From positions 1 to 20,201 of the forward strand of contig JAGZOP010000037.1 in NCBI GenBank assembly GCA_018383195.1: a DNA stretch of 20,201 nucleotides, read 5' to 3'. The notes under the pieces are model-generated. The model did not search any database and had not been told where the DNA came from. It was given only the letters and a program-made list of their open reading frames with translations. The DNA comes from Clostridiaceae bacterium. GTDB lineage: Bacteria > Bacillota > Clostridia > Oscillospirales > Butyricicoccaceae. Below are positions 6,174 to 14,622 of this stretch, in pieces (position 1 is the stretch's first letter; the number at the start of each line of letters is the position of its first letter). The translations under genes were made by a program, and so were the position numbers.

Positions 6174-8807
6174 ATGAAGAAGTTTGTTTATCTGTTCTCG
6201 GAAGGAAACGGCAAAATGCGCGAGCTGCTCGGCGGCAAGGGCGCGAATTTGGCTGAAATGACCAATCTTGGCATGCCGGTTCCGCAGGGCTTTACCATCA
6301 CCACCGAGGCATGCACCCGGTATTATCAGGATGGCAAGACCATTTATCCCGATATCCAGGAACAGATCATGGCATATCTTGATAAACTTGAGAAAATGAC
6401 CGGCAAGACCCTCGGCGATCCGGCGCGTCCGCTGCTCGTTTCTGTGCGCTCGGGCGCACGCGCTTCCATGCCCGGCATGATGGATACCATCCTGAACCTC
6501 GGTATGAATGACGAGATCTGTGAGGCGGTTTCCCGTCTGACGAACAACCCGCGTTTTGCACGTGACAGCTACCGCCGCTTCATCCAGATGTTCTCCGACG
6601 TTGTCATGGAGCTGCCGAAGTCCTCTTTTGAGCAGTTTATCGATCAGGTCAAGGAGAAAAAGGGCGTAAAGCTTGACAATGAGCTGGACGCAGACGATAT
6701 GAGCGAGCTGATTGTGCTCTTTAAGGATCATTATAAAAAATCACTCGGGAAGGATTTCCCGCAGGACCCCAAGGTACAGCTGATGGAGGCGGTGCGCGCC
6801 GTATTCCGTTCGTGGGATAACCCGCGCGCGAACACTTATCGCCGCATGAACGATATCCCGCATTCGTGGGGTACCGCAGTCAACGTCCAGTCGATGGTAT
6901 TCGGCAATATGGGCGAAACTTCGGGCACCGGCGTTGCATTTACCCGCAATCCGGCAACCGGCGAAAAGAAGCTGTACGGTGAGTTCCTGATGAACGCACA
7001 GGGAGAGGACGTCGTTGCCGGCATCCGCACCCCGCAGCCGATTTCTGCACTTGAGCAGACCATGCCTGAGGTATATCAGCAGTTTGTGGACATCTCCAGC
7101 AAGCTGGAGGCACATTACGGCGATATGCAGGACATGGAGTTTACCATTGAAAACGGCAAGCTTTACATGCTCCAGACCCGTAACGGCAAGCGCACCGCGC
7201 AGGCGGCGATTAAGGTTGCCGTAGACCTCGTAGACGAGGGCGTGTGCACCAAGGAGCAGGCAATCATGAAGGTAGAGCCCAAGCAGCTTGATGCACTGCT
7301 GCATCCGACGTTTGTTCCGGCGGCGCTCAAGGCGGCAACTCCGGTGACCACCGGTCTGCCGGCATCGCCCGGCGCGGCATGCGGCGCGGTGTACTTCACC
7401 GCAGATGAGGCTACGGCAGCACATAAGAACGGCGAGAAGGTTGTTCTCGTCCGTCAGGAAACTTCGCCGGAGGACATCGACGGCATGGCGGTTTCCGAAG
7501 GCATCATGACCGCACGCGGCGGCATGACCTCGCATGCTGCGGTTGTAGCGCGCGGCATGGGTACCTGCTGCGTAGCAGGTGTCAATGGCATTAAGGTTTC
7601 CGAAGATGACAAGACCATCACGTTTGCCGACGGCACAGTGGTCGGTGAGGGCGAATTTATTTCCCTTGACGGCTCGACCGGCAACGTATACCTCGGCAAG
7701 ATCGACACCCAGGAAGCAGAGCTGACCGGTGATTTCGGTCGCTTCATGAGCTGGGCAGACGAGCTGCGCACCCTGCATGTCCGCACGAACGGCGATACCC
7801 CGCGCGACGCGATGCAGGCACGCAAGTTCGGTGCAGAGGGCATTGGTCTGTGCCGCACCGAGCATATGTTCTTCGAGCCGGCGCGCATCAAGGCAGTGCG
7901 TGAGATGATTGTTTCCGAGACTGTGGAGCAGCGTAAGGCGGCGCTCGCGAAGATTCTGCCCATGCAGCGCAGCGACTTTGAAGCAATTTACCGTGCAATG
8001 GGCGGTCTGCCGGTGACCATCCGCCTGCTTGACCCGCCGCTCCATGAGTTCCTCCCGCAGGAAGAGGAGGATATCCGTGAGCTTGCCGGTGAGATGGGCA
8101 TCTCGTTTGAAAAGCTTCAGGGCATTGTAGACGGTCTGCATGAGTTCAACCCCATGCTCGGTACCCGCGGCTGCCGTCTGGATGTCCTCTATCCGGAAAT
8201 CGCAGAGATGCAGACCGAAGCCATCATCTCGGCTGCCATCAACGTCTCCAAGGAGGATGGTCTGCATATCATTCCGGAGATTATGGTTCCGCTGGTTTCT
8301 GAGATCAACGAGCTGCGCTTTGTTAAGAAGGTCATCAAGGCAAAGGCTGATGAGCTGATTGAAGCATCCGGTCTGAAGATGAAGTATATGATCGGTACGA
8401 TGATCGAGACTCCGCGCGCCGCAGTTACGGCGGACGAGATTGCGGAGGAAGCTGAGTTCTTCTCCTTCGGTACCAACGACCTCACCCAGATGACTTACGG
8501 CTTCTCGCGCGACGACGTGGGACGTATCCTCGATACCTACTTCGAAAAGAAGATTCTCGAGTCCGACCCATTTGCGCGTCTCGACCAGAATGGCGTCGGC
8601 AAGCTGGTCAAGATGGCGGTCGAGTCTGGACGCAAGACCCGTCCGGATATCAAACTCGGCATCTGCGGCGAGCATGGCGGCGACCTGTCCTCGGTTGAGT
8701 TCTGCCATAATGTCGGTCTGAACTATGTATCCTGCTCCCCGTTCCGCGTTCCGATTGCCCGTTTGGCTGCTGCACAGGCGCGCGTGAAGGAACTTGGCAA
8801 GGCATAA
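6174..8807 (+). CDS. ppdK: Pyruvate, phosphate dikinase
   Basis: This 877-residue cytoplasmic enzyme interconverts pyruvate + ATP + Pi and PEP + AMP + PPi. In anaerobes it often works in glycolysis with PPi. The N-terminal ATP-grasp domain begins with GGKGANLAEM; the swivelling domain carries the phosphohistidine in TARGGMTSHAAVVARG (H454); the C-terminal TIM barrel holds FGTNDLTQMTYGFSRDD and the catalytic cysteine of GICGEHGGD (C831, the same number as in the Clostridium symbiosum enzyme). Length is typical. I chose ATG 6174 over the in-frame ATG 6153 because CGGAGG (6159-6164) lies 9 bases upstream of 6174 and inside the longer version. It is a single-gene unit with its own terminator. The codon choice is strongly biased, as expected for a highly expressed gene. 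Confidence 0.98.
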   Translation: MKKFVYLFSEGNGKMRELLGGKGANLAEMTNLGMPVPQGFTITTEACTRYYQDGKTIYPDIQEQIMAYLDKLEKMTGKTLGDPARPLLVSVRSGARASMPGMMDTILNLGMNDEICEAVSRLTNNPRFARDSYRRFIQMFSDVVMELPKSSFEQFIDQVKEKKGVKLDNELDADDMSELIVLFKDHYKKSLGKDFPQDPKVQLMEAVRAVFRSWDNPRANTYRRMNDIPHSWGTAVNVQSMVFGNMGETSGTGVAFTRNPATGEKKLYGEFLMNAQGEDVVAGIRTPQPISALEQTMPEVYQQFVDISSKLEAHYGDMQDMEFTIENGKLYMLQTRNGKRTAQAAIKVAVDLVDEGVCTKEQAIMKVEPKQLDALLHPTFVPAALKAATPVTTGLPASPGAACGAVYFTADEATAAHKNGEKVVLVRQETSPEDIDGMAVSEGIMTARGGMTSHAAVVARGMGTCCVAGVNGIKVSEDDKTITFADGTVVGEGEFISLDGSTGNVYLGKIDTQEAELTGDFGRFMSWADELRTLHVRTNGDTPRDAMQARKFGAEGIGLCRTEHMFFEPARIKAVREMIVSETVEQRKAALAKILPMQRSDFEAIYRAMGGLPVTIRLLDPPLHEFLPQEEEDIRELAGEMGISFEKLQGIVDGLHEFNPMLGTRGCRLDVLYPEIAEMQTEAIISAAINVSKEDGLHIIPEIMVPLVSEINELRFVKKVIKAKADELIEASGLKMKYMIGTMIETPRAAVTADEIAEEAEFFSFGTNDLTQMTYGFSRDDVGRILDTYFEKKILESDPFARLDQNGVGKLVKMAVESGRKTRPDIKLGICGEHGGDLSSVEFCHNVGLNYVSCSPFRVPIARLAAAQARVKELGKA

Positions 8808-8813
8808 CGATTC

Positions 8814-8838
8814 AAAACCCCTCTTCGGAGGGGTTTTT
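8814..8838 (+). terminator. ppdK terminator
   Basis: A C/G-rich stem (AAAACCCCTC with GAGGGGTTTT) is closed by a TTCG tetraloop on a C-G pair and ends in TTTTT. It lies 6 bases after the stop codon. Confidence 0.93.
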
Positions 8839-8893
8839 GTGTGTAAATGCGTGTGTTTTTAAATAATTTCCAGATAAGTCCAAGACTCCTGCC

Positions 8894-8923
8894 TGCATAG
8901 TCAAACGAATCCTGAGAATACTA
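8894..8923 (+). promoter_or_regulatory. Sigma-G-type (forespore) promoter of spoVT
   Basis: TGCATA (8894-8899) and AATACTA (8917-8923) are 17 bases apart. This fits the sigma-G pattern TGHATA, 17-18 bases, CATWMTA with one mismatch. Bacillus subtilis spoVT is known to be made under sigma-G, so the match makes biological sense. Confidence 0.72.
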
Positions 8924-8960
8924 GGATTAGCCATTTGAAGCACAGAAGGAGATTTGAGAT

Positions 8961-9500
8961 ATGAAAGCGACTGGAATTGTCAGAAGAATTGACGACCTCG
9001 GCAGGGTCGTCATCCCGAAAGAAATCCGACGCACCATGCGCATACGCGAGGGCGACCCGCTGGAAATCTATACGGATCGGGATGGCGAAGTTATTTTTAA
9101 AAAATATTCTCCCATGGGCGAGCTTGGAACGGTTGTCGGGGAGCTGGCGGAGGCGCTCAGCCGTACGGCAGGAATGTCCTGCGCAATCTGTGACCGCGAT
9201 GCTGTCATTGCGGCTGCGGGCGGCGCAAAAAAAGAGATTTACGAAAAAGCCATTTCCGCAGATCTCGAAATGCTGATGGAGCAGCGCCATGTCTATGAGC
9301 ACAACGGCAGCGATGAAGCCGTACACGTTTCGGCAAATGACCCCTATCGTGTGGTTGTCGCCGCGCCGATTATTGCAGAGGGTGACGTCACCGGCTGTGT
9401 TGCGTTTCTGGCAGACAACGGAGAAGAGCATGCGACCGAGGTGGAAGCAAAGCTCAGCCAGACTGCGGCGAACTTCCTGTCGAGGCACGTTACGATGTGA
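8961..9500 (+). CDS. spoVT: Stage V sporulation protein T
   Basis: This 179-residue transcription factor acts in the developing forespore, where it tunes sigma-G-dependent genes. Residues 1-50 form the AbrB-type swapped-hairpin DNA-binding domain, with the signature TGIVRRIDDLGRVVIPKEIRR. The rest is a GAF-like domain (about 55-179). Bacillus SpoVT is 178 residues, so the length agrees. ATG 8961 follows AAGGAG (8946-8951) by 9 bases. It stands alone between two terminators and has a sigma-G-like promoter. An AbrB paralogue would lack the GAF part, so the call is firm. It shows the host forms endospores, or descends from an organism that did. Confidence 0.96.
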   Translation: MKATGIVRRIDDLGRVVIPKEIRRTMRIREGDPLEIYTDRDGEVIFKKYSPMGELGTVVGELAEALSRTAGMSCAICDRDAVIAAAGGAKKEIYEKAISADLEMLMEQRHVYEHNGSDEAVHVSANDPYRVVVAAPIIAEGDVTGCVAFLADNGEEHATEVEAKLSQTAANFLSRHVTM

Positions 9501-9506
9501 CGTCTT

Positions 9507-9536
9507 GCCCGCCTTGCTGAAAGGCGGGCTTTTTTT
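9507..9536 (+). terminator. spoVT terminator
   Basis: GCCCGCCTT (9507-9515) and AAGGCGGGC (9521-9529) form a 9-bp stem with a 5-base loop and a run of seven T. Confidence 0.93.
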
Positions 9537-9564
9537 CATTTATTTTTTGTAATGTAACCCGAAG

Positions 9565-9581
9565 TTTACACAGTTTTTACA
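9565..9581 (+). promoter_or_regulatory. PhoP-box-like direct repeat upstream of the Na/Pi cotransporter
   Basis: TTTACA (9565-9570) and TTTACA (9576-9581) are exact copies with 5 bases between, an 11-base period. The PhoP box of Firmicutes is made of TT(A/C/T)ACA-like repeats with this spacing. It sits just upstream of the -35 region of a phosphate transporter, where PhoP activates. Only two repeats are clear; full boxes often have four. Confidence 0.6.
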
Positions 9582-9588
9582 TTACCCC

Positions 9589-9619
9589 TTGCAATGATGT
9601 GGGGGGTGCATGTTATAAT
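9589..9619 (+). promoter_or_regulatory. Promoter of the Na/Pi cotransporter gene
   Basis: TGTTATAAT (9611-9619) is an extended -10. A possible -35, TTGCAA (9589-9594), lies 19 bases upstream, a long spacing that suits an activator-dependent promoter. Confidence 0.6.
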
Positions 9620-9688
9620 AGAAATGTAAAATAAAAAAGTATAATGGTAAAATTTGCGTAACAAGCAAGAAGGTAAGGAAAAAGAGAT

Positions 9689-11440
9689 ATGAATATTTTT
9701 GATGTGCTTTCCCTCTTCGGCGGCCTTGCGCTGTTCCTCTTCGGTATGTCGGTCATGGGCGACGGTCTGGAGAAGAGCGCGGGCAGCAAACTCAAAACCA
9801 TCTTGGAGCGGCTGACTTCCAGCCCGCTCAAAGGCTTTGTGCTCGGTCTTGCCGTCACAGCAGTGATCCAGTCCTCCTCGGCAACGACAGTCATGGTTGT
9901 CGGCTTTGTAAACTCGGGCATCATGAGCCTGCGTCAGGCAATCGGCATTATCATGGGCGCAAACGTGGGCACCACGGTAACGTCGTGGATTCTCAGCCTT
10001 TCGGGCATTCAGGGCGACAGCTTCTTTGTGAAGATGCTCAAGCCGTCGTCGTTCTCCCCGATTCTGGCAGTGCTTGGCATTGTGCTCTACATGTTTGTTA
10101 AGAGCAGCAAGAAAAAGGATATCGGTTCGATTCTGCTCGGCTTTGCTGTGCTGATGTTCGGTATGGATACCATGAGCAGTGCGGTTGCACCGCTGAAAGA
10201 TGTGCCGGAGTTCACCAATATTCTGCTGCTGTTTTCCAACCCGATTCTCGGCGTGCTCGCCGGTGCGGTTTTGACGGCTATCATCCAGTCGTCCTCGGCT
10301 TCGGTCGGTATTTTGCAGGCGCTGTCTGCGACCGGACAGATTACCTTCGGTTCGGCAATCCCGATTATTCTCGGTCAGAACATCGGTACCTGTGCAACGG
10401 CAATGCTTTCTTCGGTGGGCACCAACAAAAACGCCCGCCGCACTGCGGTTGTGCATCTGTATTTTAACATCATCGGCACGTTGGTATTCCTCACAGGCTT
10501 CTATGCGCTCAAGACGATTTTTGACTTCCAGTTTGTCAATGATTCAATCAATCAGGTTGGCATTGCAGTCGTGCATACGGTCTTTAACCTGACCTGTACA
10601 GCGGTGATGCTGCCGTTTGCAGGCGTATTGGAACGCCTTGCCTGCGCAACCATTAAGGACGAGGAAAATGCAGAGGACGAGTTCCAGCTGCTGGACGAGC
10701 GTCTGATGGTTACTCCGCCGGTCGCAATCGAGCAGTGCCGTAAGCTGACCATCAAAATGGCAGAAAAGTCCGAGCGTGCCATGGATCAGGCGCTGTCGCT
10801 CGTTCGAAACTTTGATCCCGAGGTTTACAATACCGTGCGGGAAACTGAGTCCCGCATCGACGTATATGAAGACCGCCTGGGTACGTATCTCGTAAAGCTT
10901 TCGGCGCACAGCCTGTCGCAGGCAGACAGCCGCGAGGTTTCCCGTCTGCTGCACACGATTGGTGATTTCGAGCGGATCAGTGACCATGCGGTTGATATTG
11001 CGAAGGCAGCCGAAGAGATGCATAACAAGGAAATTCATTTTTCGGACGATGCACAGGGTGAAATTGATGTTATTTCGTCTGCTGTGCGCCGCGTACTGCA
11101 TATGTCCATTGAGAGCTTCACTTCAGGCGATGTCAACCTCGCATTTCAGGTCGAGCCGCTCGAGCAGGTGGTCGATCATCTGCGCAGCGTAATGAAGAAC
11201 CGCCACGTTGCCCGTTTGCAGGAGGGCAGCTGCACCATCGAGCTAGGCTTCATTTTCTCCGACCTGCTGACAAGCTTTGAACGTGTATCGGACCACTGCT
11301 CGAATATCGCAGCATGCATGATCGAATTGCAGCACGGCAGCTACGATACGCACGAATACCTCAACAGCATTAAAAACGGTCAGAACTCCGAGTTCGTCGA
11401 AATCTATAACGATTTCCTCAAAGAATATGTGCTTCCGTAA
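9689..11440 (+). CDS. Na/Pi-cotransporter family protein with PhoU-like domain
   Basis: This 583-residue inner-membrane protein is of the NptA/YjbB type, which moves phosphate with sodium. The membrane half (about 1-325) has the duplicated family motif, QSSSATT at residues 61-67 and QSSSASV from residue 200, and glycine-rich helices between. The C-terminal half (about 350-560) is helical and PhoU-like, with repeated acidic/basic helices and the pattern LLHTIGDFERISDHAVDIA, typical of PhoU metal-binding repeats; it recurs as DLLTSFERVSDHCSNIAA. It begins at ATG 9689 after AAGGAA. The PhoP-box-like repeats upstream suggest induction in phosphate starvation. Direction of transport (uptake or export) cannot be told from sequence. 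Confidence 0.94.
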   Translation: MNIFDVLSLFGGLALFLFGMSVMGDGLEKSAGSKLKTILERLTSSPLKGFVLGLAVTAVIQSSSATTVMVVGFVNSGIMSLRQAIGIIMGANVGTTVTSWILSLSGIQGDSFFVKMLKPSSFSPILAVLGIVLYMFVKSSKKKDIGSILLGFAVLMFGMDTMSSAVAPLKDVPEFTNILLLFSNPILGVLAGAVLTAIIQSSSASVGILQALSATGQITFGSAIPIILGQNIGTCATAMLSSVGTNKNARRTAVVHLYFNIIGTLVFLTGFYALKTIFDFQFVNDSINQVGIAVVHTVFNLTCTAVMLPFAGVLERLACATIKDEENAEDEFQLLDERLMVTPPVAIEQCRKLTIKMAEKSERAMDQALSLVRNFDPEVYNTVRETESRIDVYEDRLGTYLVKLSAHSLSQADSREVSRLLHTIGDFERISDHAVDIAKAAEEMHNKEIHFSDDAQGEIDVISSAVRRVLHMSIESFTSGDVNLAFQVEPLEQVVDHLRSVMKNRHVARLQEGSCTIELGFIFSDLLTSFERVSDHCSNIAACMIELQHGSYDTHEYLNSIKNGQNSEFVEIYNDFLKEYVLP

Positions 11441-11449
11441 CCGTTTTCA

Positions 11450-11476
11450 GTCCTCCCGCTTCGGGAGGACTTTTTT
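11450..11476 (+). terminator. Terminator of the Na/Pi cotransporter gene
   Basis: GTCCTCCCG (11450-11458) and CGGGAGGAC (11462-11470) form a 9-bp stem with a CTT loop and six T. Confidence 0.93.
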
Positions 11477-11479
11477 GTT

Positions 11480-11509
11480 GGTATAACATGCCGTTTCCAG
11501 TGCATAGTA
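11480..11509 (+). promoter_or_regulatory. Possible sigma-G-like promoter of the 70-aa gene
   Basis: GGTATA (11480-11485) and CATAGTA (11503-11509) are 17 bases apart, one mismatch in each box from the sigma-G pattern. No good sigma-A promoter was seen here. The leader would be only about 16 bases. Confidence 0.4.
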
Positions 11510-11531
11510 AAAGTACAGGAGGGGAAACGGA

Positions 11532-11744
11532 ATGATGGTCAGACAAAATGCTGCCGCGCGGCGGTGTGAAATCTGGATTGGATGCCGGGAACGGGACACC
11601 TATGCCGGAAATGAGGAGTACCGTGAAACCGTGCGCCGGTACCGCGCGATGGGATGGCGCGTATGCGTCTTTCTGGAGGGCAGAGAGCCGCGGCTGCAAG
11701 GCGCTGCGGTGATGCTGAATCACCGGTGGCTCGGCAGTTTTTGA
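11532..11744 (+). CDS. Small arginine-rich protein, unknown
   Basis: This 70-residue protein is probably cytoplasmic: no signal peptide and no membrane helix. It is rich in arginine (12-13 residues), with three cysteines or so and several tryptophans. A central YRETVRRYRAMGWRVCVFLEG segment suggests one helix followed by a beta strand. The ribosome site AGGAGGGG (11517-11524) is strong; ATG 11532 and the adjacent ATG 11535 are both possible. I do not recognise the family. It lies between two good terminators, so it is its own transcript. The candidate sigma-G-like promoter raises the possibility of forespore expression, which is unproven. Confidence 0.65.
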   Translation: MMVRQNAAARRCEIWIGCRERDTYAGNEEYRETVRRYRAMGWRVCVFLEGREPRLQGAAVMLNHRWLGSF

Positions 11745-11754
11745 GCAGCAAACG

Positions 11755-11786
11755 GAAAAGTCCCCGCCTTTTGGCGGGGACTTTTC
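11755..11786. terminator. Bidirectional terminator between the 70-aa gene and the sugar permease
   Basis: A perfect 14-bp stem (11755-11768 with 11773-11786) has a TTTT loop and is flanked by A and T runs so that both strands end in TTTT. It ends the rightward 70-aa gene and the leftward xylFGH transcript. Confidence 0.92.
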
Positions 11787-11820
11787 TGATTCAGCTGAAT
11801 TTAAAGAAGGAGAAAATTCC

Positions 11821-12966
11821 TTACTTGCGCTTTTGCGTCTGGGTATCGAACCAAACGGCTGCAACCAGAATGACACCCTTAACCATGAACTGCCAGTAAG
11901 CGTCGAGGTTCATCATGGACATACCGTTATCAATCGACATCATGATGACTGCGCCGAGGATTGCGCCCGAAACCTTACCAACGCCGCCGGTCATCGACGT
12001 ACCGCCGATGACTGCGGATGCAATGGCATCGAGCTCATAGTTGCCGTTTGCAGCCTGCGCAGTACCGCCGTTCAGGCGAGCGGTGTAGATGACCGCAGCA
12101 ACAGCACACAGCAAACCGTTCAGCATGTAAACGAGGGTCAGATTCTTCTTTACATTAATGCCGGCATAGCGCGCTGCGGCGATGTTGCCGCCGATTGCAT
12201 ATACGCTGCGGCCGAAGGTGGTTTTCTGAGAAATGAACGTGAATACAATGACAACAACTGCCATGACGAATACCGGAATCGGGATGCCCTTAAAGTCGTT
12301 CAGGACAAAGACTGCGCCAATAATCAGCACGGAGAATACACCCCAGCGAATCAGCATTTCAGCCATGGATTCGGTCAGGCTGCCATACTTCTGCTTTGCA
12401 CGGCGGCGGCTCAGTTCGCTCAGCAGCAGCGCAACGATTGCAACCAGAGCCAGCGCCCAGCCGACATGCGGCAGAAGGTACTGGGTGCCCCAGAATTTAT
12501 AGGATTCCTGAAACGGAGCAACCGTCTGTCCCTTGGTAACGGCAAGCATGCCGCCGCGGAAAATAAGCTGTGCGCCCAGCGTTACGATAAACGGTGCAAT
12601 GCCGGTGTAGGCAATCATTGCGCCCTCTGCCAGGCCGATGATGCAGCCGAGCAGCAGACCGATGGCAATGGTTACCGGGGTGGACATGCCGCCCCATACC
12701 TGACATGCCGCCATGATACAGCCGATGAAGCCCATGGTCATGCCGGCAGAAAGGTCGATGCCGCCGGTGACAATGACAAGCGTCATGCCGACACCCATGA
12801 TGCCGGTAAACGCCGCCTGACGAATCAGGTTGGACAGGTTACGGGTTGTGATGAAGTTGCCGCCCGTCGAAGCGGTGAATGCGACCCAGAGGATGATCAG
12901 AACGAGAACCATCGTCAGGGTGCGGATATCGAGCTTTTTGCTCTTTTTCAGTTTTTTATCAGACAT
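11821..12966 (-). CDS. xylH: Sugar ABC transporter permease, XylH-like
   Basis: This 381-residue inner-membrane permease belongs to the ribose/xylose/galactose (RbsC/MglC/XylH) family and would form the channel for the XylF-XylG partners. It has a basic N-terminus, then many hydrophobic helices. Family marks include GMTLVIVTGGIDLSAG in the first third, FIVTLGAQLIFRGG in the middle, and AIASAVIGGTSMTGGVGKVSGAILGA near the end. The long extra loop (about 170-200) with SRRRAKQKYGS is typical of the XylH/GguB branch rather than RbsC. ATG 12966 lies 3 bases after the xylG stop, with an AAGGGG ribosome site inside the end of xylG, so the two are co-translated. It is the last gene of the unit. Confidence 0.9.
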   Translation of the reverse strand: MSDKKLKKSKKLDIRTLTMVLVLIILWVAFTASTGGNFITTRNLSNLIRQAAFTGIMGVGMTLVIVTGGIDLSAGMTMGFIGCIMAACQVWGGMSTPVTIAIGLLLGCIIGLAEGAMIAYTGIAPFIVTLGAQLIFRGGMLAVTKGQTVAPFQESYKFWGTQYLLPHVGWALALVAIVALLLSELSRRRAKQKYGSLTESMAEMLIRWGVFSVLIIGAVFVLNDFKGIPIPVFVMAVVVIVFTFISQKTTFGRSVYAIGGNIAAARYAGINVKKNLTLVYMLNGLLCAVAAVIYTARLNGGTAQAANGNYELDAIASAVIGGTSMTGGVGKVSGAILGAVIMMSIDNGMSMMNLDAYWQFMVKGVILVAAVWFDTQTQKRK

Positions 12967-12969
12967 GGT

Positions 12970-14487
12970 TTAACCCCTTCCTACTGCGGCGCGCATCAAG
13001 ATTTCCTGTGTCGCGTCCTTAACATCGAATTCACCGGTGATCTCGCCGCCGGCGACGGTCAGAATACGGTCGCTCATACCGAGGATTTCTTCCATTTCCG
13101 AAGAAATCATGATGATGACAACGCCCTTTTCGACCAGTTCGTTCATGATTTTGTAAATTTCATATTTTGCACCGACGTCGATGCCGCGGGTCGGCTCGTC
13201 CAGAATCATGACCTTGGGGTCACTCATCAGCGCCTTTGCCAGAACGACCTTTTGCTGGTTGCCGCCCGAGAGCGTGTTGACAGCTACATCGATGCTTGGG
13301 GTTTTGGTGCGGATTTCTTCGACATACTTGGTGGTATAGGCAACCTCGGCATCCTCATTGAGAATACCGAACTTGGAAACCTTCTGGAGGGAAGACAGCG
13401 TGGTGTTTTCCTTGATGCTCATAATCAGGTTCAGACCCAGCTTTTTGCGGTCCTCGCTGACGATGAAATAGCCGGCTTTGAGTGCATCCAATGGGCTTTT
13501 AATATCCACTTTCTTTCCGTCGATATAGATTTCTCCGGTGCCCTTGGTGCGGAACGCGCCATAAACAGCGGTGAACAGTTCAGTGCGACCGGCGCCCATC
13601 AAGCCGGAGATACCGAGAATTTCGCCCTTATACGCCTTGAGGCTGACGTTATTGATGAGGTTGCGTCCTTCGATATCCGGATGCGGAACCGTAAAGTTTC
13701 GGATTTCGAAGCCAACCTCGCCGCGGGTGTGCGGCACACGGGGGAACAGGTTGTTCATCTCGCGGCCAACCATAAGGGAAATCATATCGTCTTTGGTCAT
13801 CTGGGATTTCGGGCGGGTGTCGATTGTTTCGCCGTCGCGCAGGACGGTGATATCATCGCACAGGCGCATGATTTCGTCGAGACGGTGGGAAATATAGATG
13901 CAGGTTACGCCGTTTTGACGCAGCTTGTCAACCAGTTCGAGTAGGATATCCACTTCGGCTTCGGTTAGCGCTGCGGTTGGTTCGTCGAGGAGCAGCAGCT
14001 TGACGTCGCGTGCCAGTGCTTTGGCAATTTCGACCATCTGCTGCTGACCGACGCCTAGATTGCGCACCATTTCTTCGGGGTTCACATCCAGACCGACCTG
14101 CTTGAGCAGCTGGCGGCAGCGCTCATGCTGTTCGTCGAAGTCGATGATGCCCATTTTGTTCGGCTGATTGTTGATGAATACATTTTCGGCAATGCTCATA
14201 TCCGGAATCAGGTTCATTTCCTGATGGATACATGCGATGCCGGCTTTTTCTACGTCGCGGATGGTCTTGAATTTGCAGTCTTTTCCGTCGAATTTTACCG
14301 TGCCCTCATAGGTACCATACGGATATACGCCGCAGATGACCTTGATGAGCGTTGATTTGCCCGCGCCGTTTTCGCCGACGAGCGCATGCACATGCCCGCG
14401 CTGAACGTCAAACGATACTTCGGACAACGCCTTTACGCCTGGGAAAATCTTTGTAATTTTTTGGAGCTGCAAAATATAATCGGCCAT
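12970..14487 (-). CDS. xylG: Sugar ABC transporter ATP-binding protein, XylG-like
   Basis: This 505-residue cytoplasmic ATPase has two fused ABC domains, as in MglA/RbsA/XylG. The first has Walker A GENGAGKS (38-45), the signature VGQQQ, and Walker B LLLLDEPT. The second has the degenerate Walker A GLMGAGRTEL usual in this family, the signature LSGGNQQKV, and Walker B VMILDEPTRGIDVGAK. The start at ATG 14487 follows GGAGG by 8 bases; a longer open frame upstream would only add an unlikely tail across the intergenic hairpins. It lies between the binding-protein gene and the permease gene. The pattern of the first domain is closest to xylose/multiple-sugar ATPases; the true sugar is inferred. 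Confidence 0.93.
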   Translation of the reverse strand: MADYILQLQKITKIFPGVKALSEVSFDVQRGHVHALVGENGAGKSTLIKVICGVYPYGTYEGTVKFDGKDCKFKTIRDVEKAGIACIHQEMNLIPDMSIAENVFINNQPNKMGIIDFDEQHERCRQLLKQVGLDVNPEEMVRNLGVGQQQMVEIAKALARDVKLLLLDEPTAALTEAEVDILLELVDKLRQNGVTCIYISHRLDEIMRLCDDITVLRDGETIDTRPKSQMTKDDMISLMVGREMNNLFPRVPHTRGEVGFEIRNFTVPHPDIEGRNLINNVSLKAYKGEILGISGLMGAGRTELFTAVYGAFRTKGTGEIYIDGKKVDIKSPLDALKAGYFIVSEDRKKLGLNLIMSIKENTTLSSLQKVSKFGILNEDAEVAYTTKYVEEIRTKTPSIDVAVNTLSGGNQQKVVLAKALMSDPKVMILDEPTRGIDVGAKYEIYKIMNELVEKGVVIIMISSEMEEILGMSDRILTVAGGEITGEFDVKDATQEILMRAAVGRG

Positions 14488-14509
14488 AAAGCACACCTCC
14501 ATGTTCGGG

Positions 14510-14583
14510 TTTCCGCGCCGCGTGCGCGGAAAAAGGGTAAAAGAATGCAGGGGACACGGTCGCCCGTCGCAGCCGTGCACCCC
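14510..14583 (-). promoter_or_regulatory. Two intercistronic hairpins between xylF and xylG
   Basis: One hairpin has perfect 9-bp arms TTTCCGCGC (14510-14518) and GCGCGGAAA (14524-14532). A second pairs CACGG with CCGTG and outer G/C runs (about 14551-14583). Neither has a T tail on the complement, so they look like mRNA-stabilising or partial-termination structures that keep xylF above xylGH. Confidence 0.6.
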
Positions 14584-14622
14584 GCACTCAAACACTATAC
14601 TACTTTTGCCGTAATGCGATGC

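Noticed and set aside
6741..8708. Long antisense reading frame (655 codons) inside ppdK
   Set aside because: It mirrors the strongly biased codons of ppdK, shows no recognisable motif, and the sense frame is a complete PPDK with all catalytic residues.
4508..8905. GCATAGTCAAA occurring at 4508-4518 and 8895-8905
   Set aside because: Only an 11-base match in unrelated settings (a gene end and a spoVT promoter); not enough to call a repeat family.
11833..13944. 703-codon frame opposite xylH and xylG
   Set aside because: Composition is His/Asp/Asn-rich with no domain pattern; it is the shadow of two well-supported transporter genes.
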